DNA from: Roseovarius sp. ZX-A-9
GTDB taxonomy: Bacteria; Pseudomonadota; Alphaproteobacteria; Rhodobacterales; Rhodobacteraceae
Reading direction: 5' to 3'
DNA length: 64,000 nucleotides
Assembly (NCBI RefSeq): GCF_028369135.1
Contig: NZ_JAPWHW010000001.1
Location: forward strand, 310,001 to 374,000
This document shows, piece by piece, positions 51,976 to 60,602 of the stretch; within the stretch, counting starts at the first letter, position 1, and every line of letters starts with the position of its first letter. A program made the position numbers and the translations under genes. The notes under the pieces are model-generated. The model was given only the letters and a program-made list of their open reading frames with translations, was not told the DNA's origin and searched no databases.

Positions 51976-53361
51976 CTATGAACCAAACCCGATTCCGATC
52001 CGGTCCATCGTTCTGAGCAACAAGGACCGTCGGCCGGTCAGGTCTTCGCGCGCCAGATCGGCCTGCGCCCATTTCACCACCCAGCTGCGGATCGGTTCGG
52101 GCGGGAACGGCACGGCGGGGCTGCTCAGCATTTTCAGCCGCGTGCGCTCAGTCGTCTTGCCCTCCAGCAGATCGAGCATGGTCAGCCCCGCAAAGCGGCT
52201 GGCCGATACCCCCTGGCCAGTGAACCCCATCGCATAGGCCACGCGGCCACTCAGCGCGGTCCCGACAAAAGCAGTCAGTCGTGCGGATGTGTCGATGATC
52301 CCGCCCCAGCGATGAGTGAAACCGATGCCCTCCAACGCCGGAAACGCGTCAAAGAAATTTTGCTCGAGCCGCGCGTAAGAAGCCGCGCGGTCATGCAGAT
52401 GGGCATCGCGGCGGCCACCGTAATGGTAGATGGCATCATAGCCGCCCCAGAGGATCCGGTTGTCGTCTGTCTTGCGGAAATAGTGAAACTGGTTGCCGCT
52501 GTCGGCGATGCCGTAGCGCCCCTGCCAGCCGATTGCCGCCATTTGGTCATCCGTCAGCGGCGCGCTGAGCAGGGTGTAATCCCAGATCGGAATGATCGCC
52601 GGGCGCAGCCGCCAGAGCAGCGGCACCGCCGCATTGGTGGCAAGGATCACTTGCTTGGCACACACCGTGCCCTGCGCGGTGGTCAGGCGGACACCATCGC
52701 CATCAGACCGCAGCGCGGTCACGCGGCTGTCCTGATAAATCTCCACGCCGCGCGCCATGGCGGCGCGGGCCAGCCCGTTGACCAGTTTCGCGGGATTCAC
52801 CAGCGCATAATTGGGCTCAAAAAGGCCAGCAGTGTAGCGCGGCGAATTGAGCCGTGCATCCAGTGCCGCGCCTTCGAGAAGATCGGTCTCGATCCCAAAG
52901 CGCGCATAGCTGGCCTGCATCGCGCGCAGCCCGTCCACCTGCCACGGCGTCGCCGCCACGTTCAGCTTGCCTCTGCGCTCGAAGCCGCCGTCGATGGCGT
53001 ATTCCGTCAGGTCCGCCTCGAAAGCATCAAGGTTTTCGCGCCCCAGGCGCACCAGCGTATCCGCCTCACCCGGCCAGCGGGCCACGGCGTTCGAGACGCC
53101 ATGCGAAATGCTGGGCGCGCAGAACCCGCCATTGCGGCCACTGGCGGCATTCCCCAGCGTTTCGCCCTCCAACAGGGCGATGCGGGCACCAGCAAAGCGT
53201 TCCGTCGCCTTCAGCGCCGACCAAAGCCCGGTAAAGCCGCCACCGATGATCGCCAGATCGCAAGTGATATCGCCCTCCAGTACCGGCGGGGCGACCGGGG
53301 CCGCCACCGTTTCGGCCCAATAGGGGCGCGGCGTGGCCTCTGCATATCGGTGCGTCTGCAT
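51976..53361 (-). CDS. FAD-dependent amine oxidoreductase, PuuB/OrdL-like
   Basis: About 461-aa DAO-family flavoprotein. AIIGGGFTGLWSALKA (about 38-53), AASGRNGGFCAPS (about 73-85) and GYAMGFTGQGVSASRFAGL-type C-terminal FAD motif. Homologous to the protein at 804-2129. Likely oxidises an imported amine or its derivative to an aldehyde, which the nearby aldehyde dehydrogenase would take further. ATG 53361 overlaps the preceding stop; an in-frame ATG at 53364 is alternative. Confidence 0.87.
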   Translation of the reverse strand: MQTHRYAEATPRPYWAETVAAPVAPPVLEGDITCDLAIIGGGFTGLWSALKATERFAGARIALLEGETLGNAASGRNGGFCAPSISHGVSNAVARWPGEADTLVRLGRENLDAFEADLTEYAIDGGFERRGKLNVAATPWQVDGLRAMQASYARFGIETDLLEGAALDARLNSPRYTAGLFEPNYALVNPAKLVNGLARAAMARGVEIYQDSRVTALRSDGDGVRLTTAQGTVCAKQVILATNAAVPLLWRLRPAIIPIWDYTLLSAPLTDDQMAAIGWQGRYGIADSGNQFHYFRKTDDNRILWGGYDAIYHYGGRRDAHLHDRAASYARLEQNFFDAFPALEGIGFTHRWGGIIDTSARLTAFVGTALSGRVAYAMGFTGQGVSASRFAGLTMLDLLEGKTTERTRLKMLSSPAVPFPPEPIRSWVVKWAQADLAREDLTGRRSLLLRTMDRIGIGFGS

Positions 53362-54116
53362 CATGTATGTGCCCGTGCGCCGGGCAGGCCATCCGCGGCG
53401 ATCCGTTTGTTGATTTTTGCCAGTTCAGCCTGCGAGTTCACGCCGGTTACTTCAACCGGATCAGCCTCGAGCGTGGCCACATCCCAGCCCCGCTGCCGGG
53501 CCAGAGCGGCGATATCCGTCAGGTAATATTCACCCTTGGAATTGTCGTTCCCGACCTCCGCCAACAGATCGAACAGCACATCGTGGCGCACCGCCATGAT
53601 GCCGGAATTGCAAAAGCGCACCGCGCGCGTCTCTTCATCGGCTTCGGCATGTTCGACGATCCGGATCAGGTTGCCCGCTGCATCCGTGACCAACCGCCCG
53701 TAGCTGAGCGTGTCCTCGGGGCGAAAGCCCAGAACAGCCAGCGCGGCATTGCCGCGCACCTTGGCGCAAAGCGCGCGCATCGTTTCCGGCTGCACCAGCG
53801 GCACGTCGCCATAAAGCACCAGAACCGTGCCCTCGAAACCCGCCAGCGCGGCCTGCGCCATTTTCACCGCATGGGCGGTGCCCAACTGCTGCTCCTGTAC
53901 GGCGGTGGTTATATCCGGATAGGCGCGCAGGATCTGCTCCCGCCCGGCACCGACAACCACAACGCTGCGCGCGGCATCGAGCGCGGCGAGATTGTCCAGA
54001 ACATGGCTCAGCATTGGCTTGCCCGCGACCTCGTGCAGCACCTTGTGCAGGTCCGAGCCCATACGAGAGCCCTGACCCGCAGCCAAAATCACGGCGGCGA
54101 TATTCGTGTCGGTCAT
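53361..54116 (-). CDS. Stand-alone GlmU-type nucleotidyltransferase
   Basis: 251-aa nucleotidyltransferase equal to the N-terminal uridyltransferase domain of GlmU only. Motifs: LAAGQGSRMGSDLHKVLHEV (about 11-30, NTP-binding), QLGTAHAVKMAQ (about 78-89), LYGDVPLV (Mg-binding Asp) and NSGIMAVRHDVLF, GEYYLTDIAALARQ, EVTGVNSQAELA. The left-handed beta-helix acetyltransferase half is missing. Expected reaction: sugar-1-phosphate plus UTP to UDP-sugar. Sits in an operon with a sugar-kinase-like gene and GT1 glycosyltransferase. It is not the essential cell-wall GlmU by domain content. Confidence 0.83.
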   Translation of the reverse strand: MTDTNIAAVILAAGQGSRMGSDLHKVLHEVAGKPMLSHVLDNLAALDAARSVVVVGAGREQILRAYPDITTAVQEQQLGTAHAVKMAQAALAGFEGTVLVLYGDVPLVQPETMRALCAKVRGNAALAVLGFRPEDTLSYGRLVTDAAGNLIRIVEHAEADEETRAVRFCNSGIMAVRHDVLFDLLAEVGNDNSKGEYYLTDIAALARQRGWDVATLEADPVEVTGVNSQAELAKINKRIAADGLPGARAHT

Positions 54117-54143
54117 TGGCCTGCCTTCCGGGCCGGGGTGAGA

Positions 54144-55649
54144 TCAGACATGCTTGCGCCCGCCCGCGTCGAGAAACCATTCATCGTCATAGGGATACCA
54201 CCAGTCATGGCGCACCGGCTGATGATCCATGATCACCATCTTGGTGCGGCGGAACGTGTCCAGCCCCATGCGGCCCAATTCGCGCCCGATGCCCGAATTC
54301 TTCCACCCGCCAAAGGGCAATGCATCATTGTCGATCATCGGGTTGTTGACCCAGACCATACCGGCCTCCAACCGCTCGGTCGCTTCGTGCGCCTCGGCCA
54401 GATCGGTGGTGAAGATCGACGCACCAAGGCCGAATTCGCTGTCATTGGCCATGGCGATGGCGGTGTCGAAATCGGACACGCGAACGACGCTGACGACGGG
54501 GCCGAAAACCTCCTGCCGCTGGATCGCCATGTCGGGGGTACAATTGGTCAGGATCGTCGGCTCGTAGAACCAGCCCGTTTCCAGACCCTCGGGCACGCGT
54601 CCGCCGCATTCCACCTTGGCGCCAGCAGCCACGGCATCGTCGACCAGTTGCATCACCCGGGCGCGCGCCGCTTCACTGACCAGCGGGCCGATCTCGGATT
54701 TCTTCAAGCCGTTCCCGATGCGCAGGCGTTTGGTTTCCGCGACGAAAGCCTCGATGAAGGCATCATGCACCGAGTCCACGACATACATCCGCTCTGTCGA
54801 TGTGCAGACCTGACCCGACATGTGAAACGCCCCCGTCACCGCGCCGGCCGCGGCGATGGCGATGGGCGCATGAGCCGAGATCACCATCGGGTCCGAACCA
54901 CCCGCCTCGATCACCGCCGGTTTCAGACGGCGCGCTGCGGCCTCGGCCACGGCCTGTCCGGCCTTGACCGAACCGGTGAAGGCGACGGCGTGGGTTTTCG
55001 GGCTGTCGACCAGAGCCTTGCCCACCTCCACACCACCCGGCAGGCAGGCGATCAGATCGGCGGGCATGTCATCGAACACTTTCATGAATTCCAGCGTCGA
55101 CAATGTTGTTGCCTCCGCCGGCTTGATGATCGCACCATTGCCCGCAGCCAATGACGCGGCAACGGTCCAGCACATCAGCAGGATGGGAAAGTTGAACGGC
55201 ATGATATGCGCCGAGACGCCCAGCGGCTCGTAACGCGCGAATTGCAAAGAGCCGATTTGCGTCGTGCCGGCCACCTTGCCCGCCTCGTCGCGGGCCATTT
55301 CCGCATAATAGCGAAAGATCGGCGCGCAATTGGCGACCTCGCCGATGGCCTCGGGATAGGGCTTTCCCATCTCGCGGCTCATCAGGATGGCGCAGTCGGT
55401 CATGTCATGCGCCTCGATCCGGTTGGCCAGCCGGTGCAGCGTGGCGGCGCGCGTCTTGGCATCGGTTCTCGCCCATTTGCGCTGTGCCGCGTTCACGCGG
55501 TCTAGGACGCTGTCGCACTCGTCCGCAGTGACAGCCGCGCGCGCACCAACCGTTTCCAGCGTGGCGGGGTCGATGACGTCATGCGCAGCCCCCTGTGAGG
55601 CGTGAAAATCGGGGGCAAGATAGTAGCAGGGGCGAAGAATGTCGGTCAT
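54144..55649 (-). CDS. NAD(P)-dependent aldehyde dehydrogenase
   Basis: 501-aa ALDH. Catalytic Cys in MSGQVCTSTERMY, general-base Glu in VIEAGGSDPM, NAD-binding AFTGSVKAGQAVAEAAA and FGPVVSVVRV near the C-terminus. Comparable to succinate-semialdehyde/aminobutyraldehyde-type enzymes such as PuuC. The start overlaps the upstream kinase stop by ATGA. It would oxidise the aldehyde made by the FAD oxidase of the same operon. Confidence 0.9.
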   Translation of the reverse strand: MTDILRPCYYLAPDFHASQGAAHDVIDPATLETVGARAAVTADECDSVLDRVNAAQRKWARTDAKTRAATLHRLANRIEAHDMTDCAILMSREMGKPYPEAIGEVANCAPIFRYYAEMARDEAGKVAGTTQIGSLQFARYEPLGVSAHIMPFNFPILLMCWTVAASLAAGNGAIIKPAEATTLSTLEFMKVFDDMPADLIACLPGGVEVGKALVDSPKTHAVAFTGSVKAGQAVAEAAARRLKPAVIEAGGSDPMVISAHAPIAIAAAGAVTGAFHMSGQVCTSTERMYVVDSVHDAFIEAFVAETKRLRIGNGLKKSEIGPLVSEAARARVMQLVDDAVAAGAKVECGGRVPEGLETGWFYEPTILTNCTPDMAIQRQEVFGPVVSVVRVSDFDTAIAMANDSEFGLGASIFTTDLAEAHEATERLEAGMVWVNNPMIDNDALPFGGWKNSGIGRELGRMGLDTFRRTKMVIMDHQPVRHDWWYPYDDEWFLDAGGRKHV

Positions 55650-56698
55650 GCGGACACTCCTTTCAGGGGTTTGAGACGGGTATCAAGCGTGGCGGCCGTT
55701 GCCTGCCAGCCCGGCATGCGGGTATCGAGCAACGCCGAAATGTCAGTGAGCGCCGCGTCGACCAGCGCAGTCTGGAACTGGCGCAGCACTCGCGGCAGCC
55801 AATCGAGGTAACCCGGTTTGCCGTCGCGCAGGCAGAGCCGGACAAAAACGCCGAGGATGCGCGCATGGCGCTGCGCGGCCAGAAGGTGATAGCGGCGGCG
55901 GATCGCCTGCGCGCCGCCCAGATGCGCCGGCGCATTCTCCAGGTAGCGGGCCAACAGCGATGCCTCCAGCCCCGGCGACAGGTCGCGGCGCGCATCCTGC
56001 AACAGCGACATCAGATCGTATTCGCACGGCCCCAGCACACCATCCTGGAAATCCAGCAGACCACAGCGGGCCACGCCTTCGCGTCCGTCCAGCAACATCA
56101 GGTTATCGACATGGAAATCACGCATGATCAACGTGTCATAGTGCCCGTCGACCGGGGCCAGCGCGGCCTCCCACAGCGCGCGCCACTCTTGGGCGAACGC
56201 GGTGCGGTCCAGATCCGGCGCGACGGCGGGGGCGAACCATTCGGCAAAGACCTCCAGCTCGTCCAGCATCTTGCGCAGGTCATAGCGGGGCTGATCCACC
56301 TGTACGCCGCGCGGGTCGTGATGCAGATGCAAGAGGACATCCACCGCCAGTCGATACAGCGCGCCCTCATCCTCGCCCGCAGAGAGGCAGCGGGAATAGG
56401 TCGTGTCACCAAGATCCTCGATTAGCGCCACGCCTGCGGGCTTCGTCGCAGCGACAACGCGCGGCGCCGAAAGCCCCAGATCAGCCAGATGCGCCGACAG
56501 CCGCAGATAGGCATCGAACCCCACCGGATCGGTAGGGTCCTCCATCAGGATCAGCCCCTGCCCTTCCAGCCGGAAATACCGGCGTGGCGAGGCATCCGCG
56601 ACAAAGGCCGTCAGGCGGGCGCCCTCGTGACCCCGTGATGCCAAGAGCGCGGCAGAAGCAGGCAGGATTTGCCCATGTGTCGGCGCGGTTCCGGTCAT
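55646..56698 (-). CDS. Aminoglycoside-phosphotransferase-family kinase (AmgK-like)
   Basis: 350-aa APH-fold kinase. Catalytic loop MRDFHVDNLMLL at about 203-214 (HxDxxxxN variant) and Mg-binding LLDFQDGVLGPCEYDL at about 224-239. RRYFRLEG near 40 fits the nucleotide-binding strand. The fold covers choline kinase, aminoglycoside kinase and the anomeric sugar kinase AmgK, which works with a nucleotidyltransferase to make UDP-MurNAc/GlcNAc. The nucleotidyltransferase two genes downstream favours an AmgK-like sugar-1-kinase, but choline or amine kinase is possible. Overlaps both neighbours by ATGA. Confidence 0.82.
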   Translation of the reverse strand: MTGTAPTHGQILPASAALLASRGHEGARLTAFVADASPRRYFRLEGQGLILMEDPTDPVGFDAYLRLSAHLADLGLSAPRVVAATKPAGVALIEDLGDTTYSRCLSAGEDEGALYRLAVDVLLHLHHDPRGVQVDQPRYDLRKMLDELEVFAEWFAPAVAPDLDRTAFAQEWRALWEAALAPVDGHYDTLIMRDFHVDNLMLLDGREGVARCGLLDFQDGVLGPCEYDLMSLLQDARRDLSPGLEASLLARYLENAPAHLGGAQAIRRRYHLLAAQRHARILGVFVRLCLRDGKPGYLDWLPRVLRQFQTALVDAALTDISALLDTRMPGWQATAATLDTRLKPLKGVSA

Positions 56699-57048
56699 CG
56701 GATCATGTAGACCTTCTTGATGGTCTCGTGAACGGTGCAGACGCCTTTCCAGTCCTTGGGAAAGAACGCGGCGGTGTCGGGGGTGATCTCGATCACGTCG
56801 CCGGACTCGTGCACATAGGTGCAGCGGCCTTCAAGGAAATGGCAGAATTCGTCGCTGGTGACGTGGCAGTCCCACTTACCGGGGGTACAGATCCAGAGGC
56901 CGCATTCGCTTTGCCCGTCCGGACCCTTGTGCAGCACCTTGCCCGAGACGTGGCTTTCGCCCTCGATCATCGTCGGGATGATGCCCCAGTCATCGGTTTC
57001 GGTGACCTCGAGCGGTTTGTGCATTACGGGAGTTTTCAACTGTTTCAT
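56695..57048 (-). CDS. Cupin-domain protein (tandem copy 2)
   Basis: 117-aa single cupin. TSDEFCHFLEGRCTYVHESG and PDTAAFFPKDWKGVCTVHE show both cupin motifs. Clear paralog of the adjacent protein at 57054-57416 (shared MIEG-SH, LLHKGPD-like, TPG-W and DEFCHF segments). AGAAGG is immediately before ATG 57048; other starts within the frame have no better site. Function not known; may bind the amine or sugar ligand. Confidence 0.82.
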   Translation of the reverse strand: MKQLKTPVMHKPLEVTETDDWGIIPTMIEGESHVSGKVLHKGPDGQSECGLWICTPGKWDCHVTSDEFCHFLEGRCTYVHESGDVIEITPDTAAFFPKDWKGVCTVHETIKKVYMIR

Positions 57049-57053
57049 CCTTC

Positions 57054-57416
57054 TTAAACAAGCATGTAGATGTTGCGCAGGGTTTCGGTGATCTCGGCCG
57101 TGCCTTTCCAGCCCGCTGGAAACAGGACGCAGGTGCCGGGACCGGCCTCGATCACCTCTTGACCGTCGTCGCGGCGATAGCTGACGCGGCCGGCGACGAA
57201 ATGGCAGAATTCGTCGCGCGGCACCGAGATTTTCCAGGTGCCGGGGGTGCAGACCCAGATGCCGGTTTCCGGAGAATTGTCCGGCCCCTTGTGCAAAAGA
57301 CGCCCGGTGGAATGGGACTGCCCCTCGATCATGTCGGGCTGCGGGCCCCAATCGACCAGATCATCATATGTCGTCGCATTGTGGATATGCGGCGCGGAAG
57401 AAGCGAGATTGGTCAT
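57054..57416 (-). CDS. Cupin-domain protein (tandem copy 1)
   Basis: 120-aa single cupin. DMIEGQSHSTGRLLHKGPD, VPRDEFCHFVAGRVSYRRDD and CVLFPAGWKGTAEITE define the domain. The DUF861-type cupins include ethanolamine-utilization EutQ-like and (R)-specific hydrolase-like proteins. The start overlaps the glycosyltransferase stop by ATGA, and the stop is 5 bp from the second copy. Confidence 0.82.
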   Translation of the reverse strand: MTNLASSAPHIHNATTYDDLVDWGPQPDMIEGQSHSTGRLLHKGPDNSPETGIWVCTPGTWKISVPRDEFCHFVAGRVSYRRDDGQEVIEAGPGTCVLFPAGWKGTAEITETLRNIYMLV

Positions 57417-58699
57417 TTCTGCGCCTCGGCAAGGTTGACCAGCAGCTTCGCGGCCTTTTCCTGCCCGTTCTGGGACTGCATGTGGGCCGATGTCTTTTTC
57501 AGGCGTGCCGCGATGTCGCTATCGGTGAGGCAGGCCTCGATCTTTGCGATCAGTTCCTCGTCGGTCCAGTCGTAACGGTCCGAGCGGAAGCCGTGACCGG
57601 TTTCCTGCACGCGCATCGCGTTGTCATGCCCGTCCCAGACATAGGGCATGATGATCGCCGGCTTGCCGAAATAGAGGCACTCGGTAAACGAGTTGTTGCC
57701 GCCGTGATGGATCACGGCATCGACCTGTGGAATGACCGAAGGCTGCGGGAACCAGCTGCCGATGATCACATTGTCGGGCAGGTCGGAATATTCCGACTCG
57801 TAATCGCCCACATTGACCAGCGCCCGGTAGCGGGTGTTGCAGATCAGCTTGATCAGGCGTTTCAGCAGGTCGGTATCGCCTGCCCCGAGCGAGCCGAAAG
57901 AGACATAGAGCAGCGGGCCGTCGTTGTTTTTCTTGAAGGTCGGCACCTCATAATCTTTGTCCTGACGCACACAGCCTTCGAGATACTGGAACTGCTTGGG
58001 ATCAAGCGGCAACTTGCGCTCGTATTTCACCTGCTCGGGGTAAAGCAGCAGGTTCAGATAGGGCGATGCCTCGAAGAATTCGCCCAGCTTGTACGGGTCT
58101 TCGCCGCATTCCTTCAGGAATTCGTTGAAATCGTCGTGGATCGGCTTGATCACTTCGCTGAACTTCTTGCGGAAGGCGGCGTGGCCTTCGGTGTCGTTGA
58201 CCGACATGCCCGACAGGTGCGGCGGGATCGATTCATCCTCGATCTCGTTTTCCGAGCAAGAGATGATCCGCACCCACGGCACGCCATATTGCTTGATCGC
58301 CGGGAACAGGATCACGTTATCCACCGAGATGACGTCGGGCTTGATCTTGGCCAGCACCTGCGGCAGATCCTTTTGCGCCCATTTCGCGCTGTCCACGATC
58401 GCCTCCCAGCATTCCTTGACGTAGTTGTCGATTTGGTCGATCGGCGCCTTGCGGAAATTCGGGATGTGGGAGTTGATGAAATCCTCCCAGAACTTGGCCA
58501 TCTGCTCGGGCGGCATCGGCTCAGACAGGGCGACGGGATGCGCCTCGAAGCCATAGCCTTCGTAAACCTCGACAAAACCGGGATCCGACAGGAACACGGC
58601 CTTGTGCCCCATGCGCTCTACCGCCTGGGCGATACCAACAGAGTTGAGTGCGGGGCCAAAGGCGGCCTCGGGGAAGAAGGCAAAGGTTTTCTGGGTCAT
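57413..58699 (-). CDS. GT1-family (UDP-glycosyltransferase/MGT-like) glycosyltransferase
   Basis: 428-aa GT-B fold protein. The C-terminal nucleotide-sugar-binding signature is clear: GSWFPQPSVIPQVDAVIHHG, then GNNSFTECLYFGKPAIIMP and WDGHDNAMRVQETGHG (about 315-370). N-terminal acceptor domain begins FAFFPEAAFGPALNSVGIAQ. Such enzymes transfer a sugar from UDP/TDP to small acceptors (macrolides, phenols, amines). It is highly unusual in a polyamine operon. A related gene begins at 63742 with the same N-terminal pattern. Located between potA and the cupins. Confidence 0.87.
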   Translation of the reverse strand: MTQKTFAFFPEAAFGPALNSVGIAQAVERMGHKAVFLSDPGFVEVYEGYGFEAHPVALSEPMPPEQMAKFWEDFINSHIPNFRKAPIDQIDNYVKECWEAIVDSAKWAQKDLPQVLAKIKPDVISVDNVILFPAIKQYGVPWVRIISCSENEIEDESIPPHLSGMSVNDTEGHAAFRKKFSEVIKPIHDDFNEFLKECGEDPYKLGEFFEASPYLNLLLYPEQVKYERKLPLDPKQFQYLEGCVRQDKDYEVPTFKKNNDGPLLYVSFGSLGAGDTDLLKRLIKLICNTRYRALVNVGDYESEYSDLPDNVIIGSWFPQPSVIPQVDAVIHHGGNNSFTECLYFGKPAIIMPYVWDGHDNAMRVQETGHGFRSDRYDWTDEELIAKIEACLTDSDIAARLKKTSAHMQSQNGQEKAAKLLVNLAEAQK

Positions 58700-58753
58700 T
58701 GGATCGTCTCCTTGATTTCTTGGGTAGGGCCGCGCGCGGCACGGCGATCGAAT

Positions 58754-59812
58754 TCAGTGGGCGAAGGCCCGAGTGTCCCGGGCCGCCCAGTTGACGGTGA
58801 CGGTGTCACCAACACTGATCGGGCGCGCCTCGGCGATGTCGGCGGTCAGGCGTATCAGCACCGGCTCGGGCGCAGCGGCCGTCTTCAGGTGCACCTGAAG
58901 ATCCAGGCCGTGATAGGCGATGTCCGACACGGTGCCCGTCACGCTGTTTTCGCCTGCGTCACCGTTGAGATGCAGCCGTTCGGGCCGGACGGCGGCAACG
59001 CCTTCCTGACCGGCTTCCAACTTCTTGGCCGCGGCGATGACGCTGCCATCCTTTGCCACCAGCTTGCCACCCTGCTCGCGGACCGGAAAGAAGTTCATCA
59101 CCCCAATAAAATCAGCGGCAAAGCGGCTTTGGGGATGCTCGTAAATCTCGTGCGGCGTGCCCGACTGCAACAGTTTACCATCCTTCAGGATGGCCACCCG
59201 GTCAGCCATGACCAGCGCCTCTTCCTGATCGTGGGTGACGATGATGAAGGTGATGCCGAACTCATGCTGGATGCGTTTCAGCTCCAGCTGCATGTCGCCG
59301 CGCAGCTTCTTGTCCAGAGCGCCGAGCGGCTCGTCCAGCAACAGCAGTCGCGGGCGTTTGACCAAGGCCCGGGCCAACGCGACGCGCTGGCGTTGCCCGC
59401 CCGAGAGCTGATCGGGCTTGCGCCGCGCCAGTTGCCCCAGCTGGATCACGTCGAGGATATCGTCCACCCGCGATTTGATCTGCGCCTTGGGCAGTTTTTC
59501 CATCTCCAGCCCATAGGCGATGTTCTGCGCGACGCTCATGTGCGGGAACAGCGCGTAGGACTGGAACATCAGGTTGACCGGCCGGTGGTTTGGCGGCACC
59601 TGGCTGACGTCCTTGCCATCAAGGATGATCTCGCCACCATCGGGCATTTCGAACCCCGCCAGCATGCGCAAGAGCGTGGTCTTGCCGCTGCCGGAGGCCC
59701 CCAGAAGCGCGAAAAATTCGTTCTCCTGCACATCCAGATCGATGCCGTCGATGGCTTTGACATTGCCAAAGCGTTTCTGCGCATTGCGGATAGTCAGCAA
59801 AGGCTGGGTCAT
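58754..59812 (-). CDS. potA: Polyamine-type ABC transporter ATPase
   Basis: 352-aa ATPase. Walker A GASGSGKTT at 38-46, signature QLSGGQRQRVALARAL at about 135-150, Walker B LLLLDEPLGALDKKL, H-loop VTHDQEEAL, and a C-terminal TOBE/OB-type domain with GTPHEIYEHPQSRFAADFIG linker. Length and TOBE domain match PotA. Start overlaps the potC stop by ATGA. Confidence 0.93.
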   Translation of the reverse strand: MTQPLLTIRNAQKRFGNVKAIDGIDLDVQENEFFALLGASGSGKTTLLRMLAGFEMPDGGEIILDGKDVSQVPPNHRPVNLMFQSYALFPHMSVAQNIAYGLEMEKLPKAQIKSRVDDILDVIQLGQLARRKPDQLSGGQRQRVALARALVKRPRLLLLDEPLGALDKKLRGDMQLELKRIQHEFGITFIIVTHDQEEALVMADRVAILKDGKLLQSGTPHEIYEHPQSRFAADFIGVMNFFPVREQGGKLVAKDGSVIAAAKKLEAGQEGVAAVRPERLHLNGDAGENSVTGTVSDIAYHGLDLQVHLKTAAAPEPVLIRLTADIAEARPISVGDTVTVNWAARDTRAFAH

Positions 59813-60600
59813 TGTCCTGGGAGCCCTCCACGGTTCAGACGTTGCGACAGAGCCAGGATGACGACCGAGACGGTCATCACGATGGCAGCGAGCGCGTTGA
59901 TTTCAGGGGTGACGCCGAAACGGATCATCGCAAAAATCTGCATCGGCAAGGTGATGGAATCGCGTCCGGCTCCGGCGGTGAAGAACGCGATGATGAATTC
60001 ATCCAGCGACAGGGTAAACGCCAGCAGCGCCCCGGCAATCACGGCCGGCAGCATCACCGGCAGCACCACCCGCCAGAGCGTGATCGCCATGGGCGCACCC
60101 AGATCGGTCGAGGCTTCGACGATCGACCAGTCGAAAGTCTTGAGCCGCGCCCGCACAACAGAGCAGACAAAGGCAAGGTTGAAGACCACATGGCTCAGGA
60201 TCACGGTATGCAGCCCCATCGTCACGTTCAGCAGCGAAAAGAAGCTGAGCAGCGCGATGGCCAGCACGATGTCAGGGATGATCATCGGCGCAAAGATGAT
60301 GGTTTCAAGGAAGCGGCCATTGCGGCGGCGGATCTCGACCCCCACGGCCAGAAGCGTGCCAAGGATCGTCGCAAGGATGGTCGAGATCACCGCGACGATC
60401 AGGGTGTTCAGCGCAGCCCCCATGATATCGGCGTTGCGGAACAACTCGCCATACCACTTGACCGAGAACCCGGTCCAGGCCGTCGGCAACCCGCCCTCGT
60501 TGAAGGACAGTGCGAACAGCACCGAAATCGGGATGTAGAGAAAGGCAAACACCGCCGAGAGGATCATCAGCATCAGGCGGGGATTGGCAATGCTGCGCAT
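59809..60600 (-). CDS. potC: Polyamine-type ABC transporter permease (PotC-like)
   Basis: 263-aa membrane protein with about six helices. The EAA loop VEASTDLGAPMAITLWRVVL is near 160-179 and LSLDEFIIAFFTAGAG follows. Start at 60600 chosen because the longer frame overlaps potB. Two bases follow the potB stop. Similar to the permease at 1-807 (SxKWYGELFRN stretch in both), so the window holds two related polyamine systems. Confidence 0.92.
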   Translation of the reverse strand: MRSIANPRLMLMILSAVFAFLYIPISVLFALSFNEGGLPTAWTGFSVKWYGELFRNADIMGAALNTLIVAVISTILATILGTLLAVGVEIRRRNGRFLETIIFAPMIIPDIVLAIALLSFFSLLNVTMGLHTVILSHVVFNLAFVCSVVRARLKTFDWSIVEASTDLGAPMAITLWRVVLPVMLPAVIAGALLAFTLSLDEFIIAFFTAGAGRDSITLPMQIFAMIRFGVTPEINALAAIVMTVSVVILALSQRLNRGGLPGQ

Positions 60601-60602
60601 GG

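Noticed and set aside
53367-55154. 595-codon open frame on the + strand
   Set aside because: Antisense to the nucleotidyltransferase and aldehyde dehydrogenase genes; no recognisable domain.
57368-60538. Continuous open frame of over 1000 codons on the + strand
   Set aside because: It lies antisense to the glycosyltransferase, potA and potC genes, which have clear motifs, and its composition (His/Arg/Asp rich) is that of an antisense frame in GC-rich DNA.
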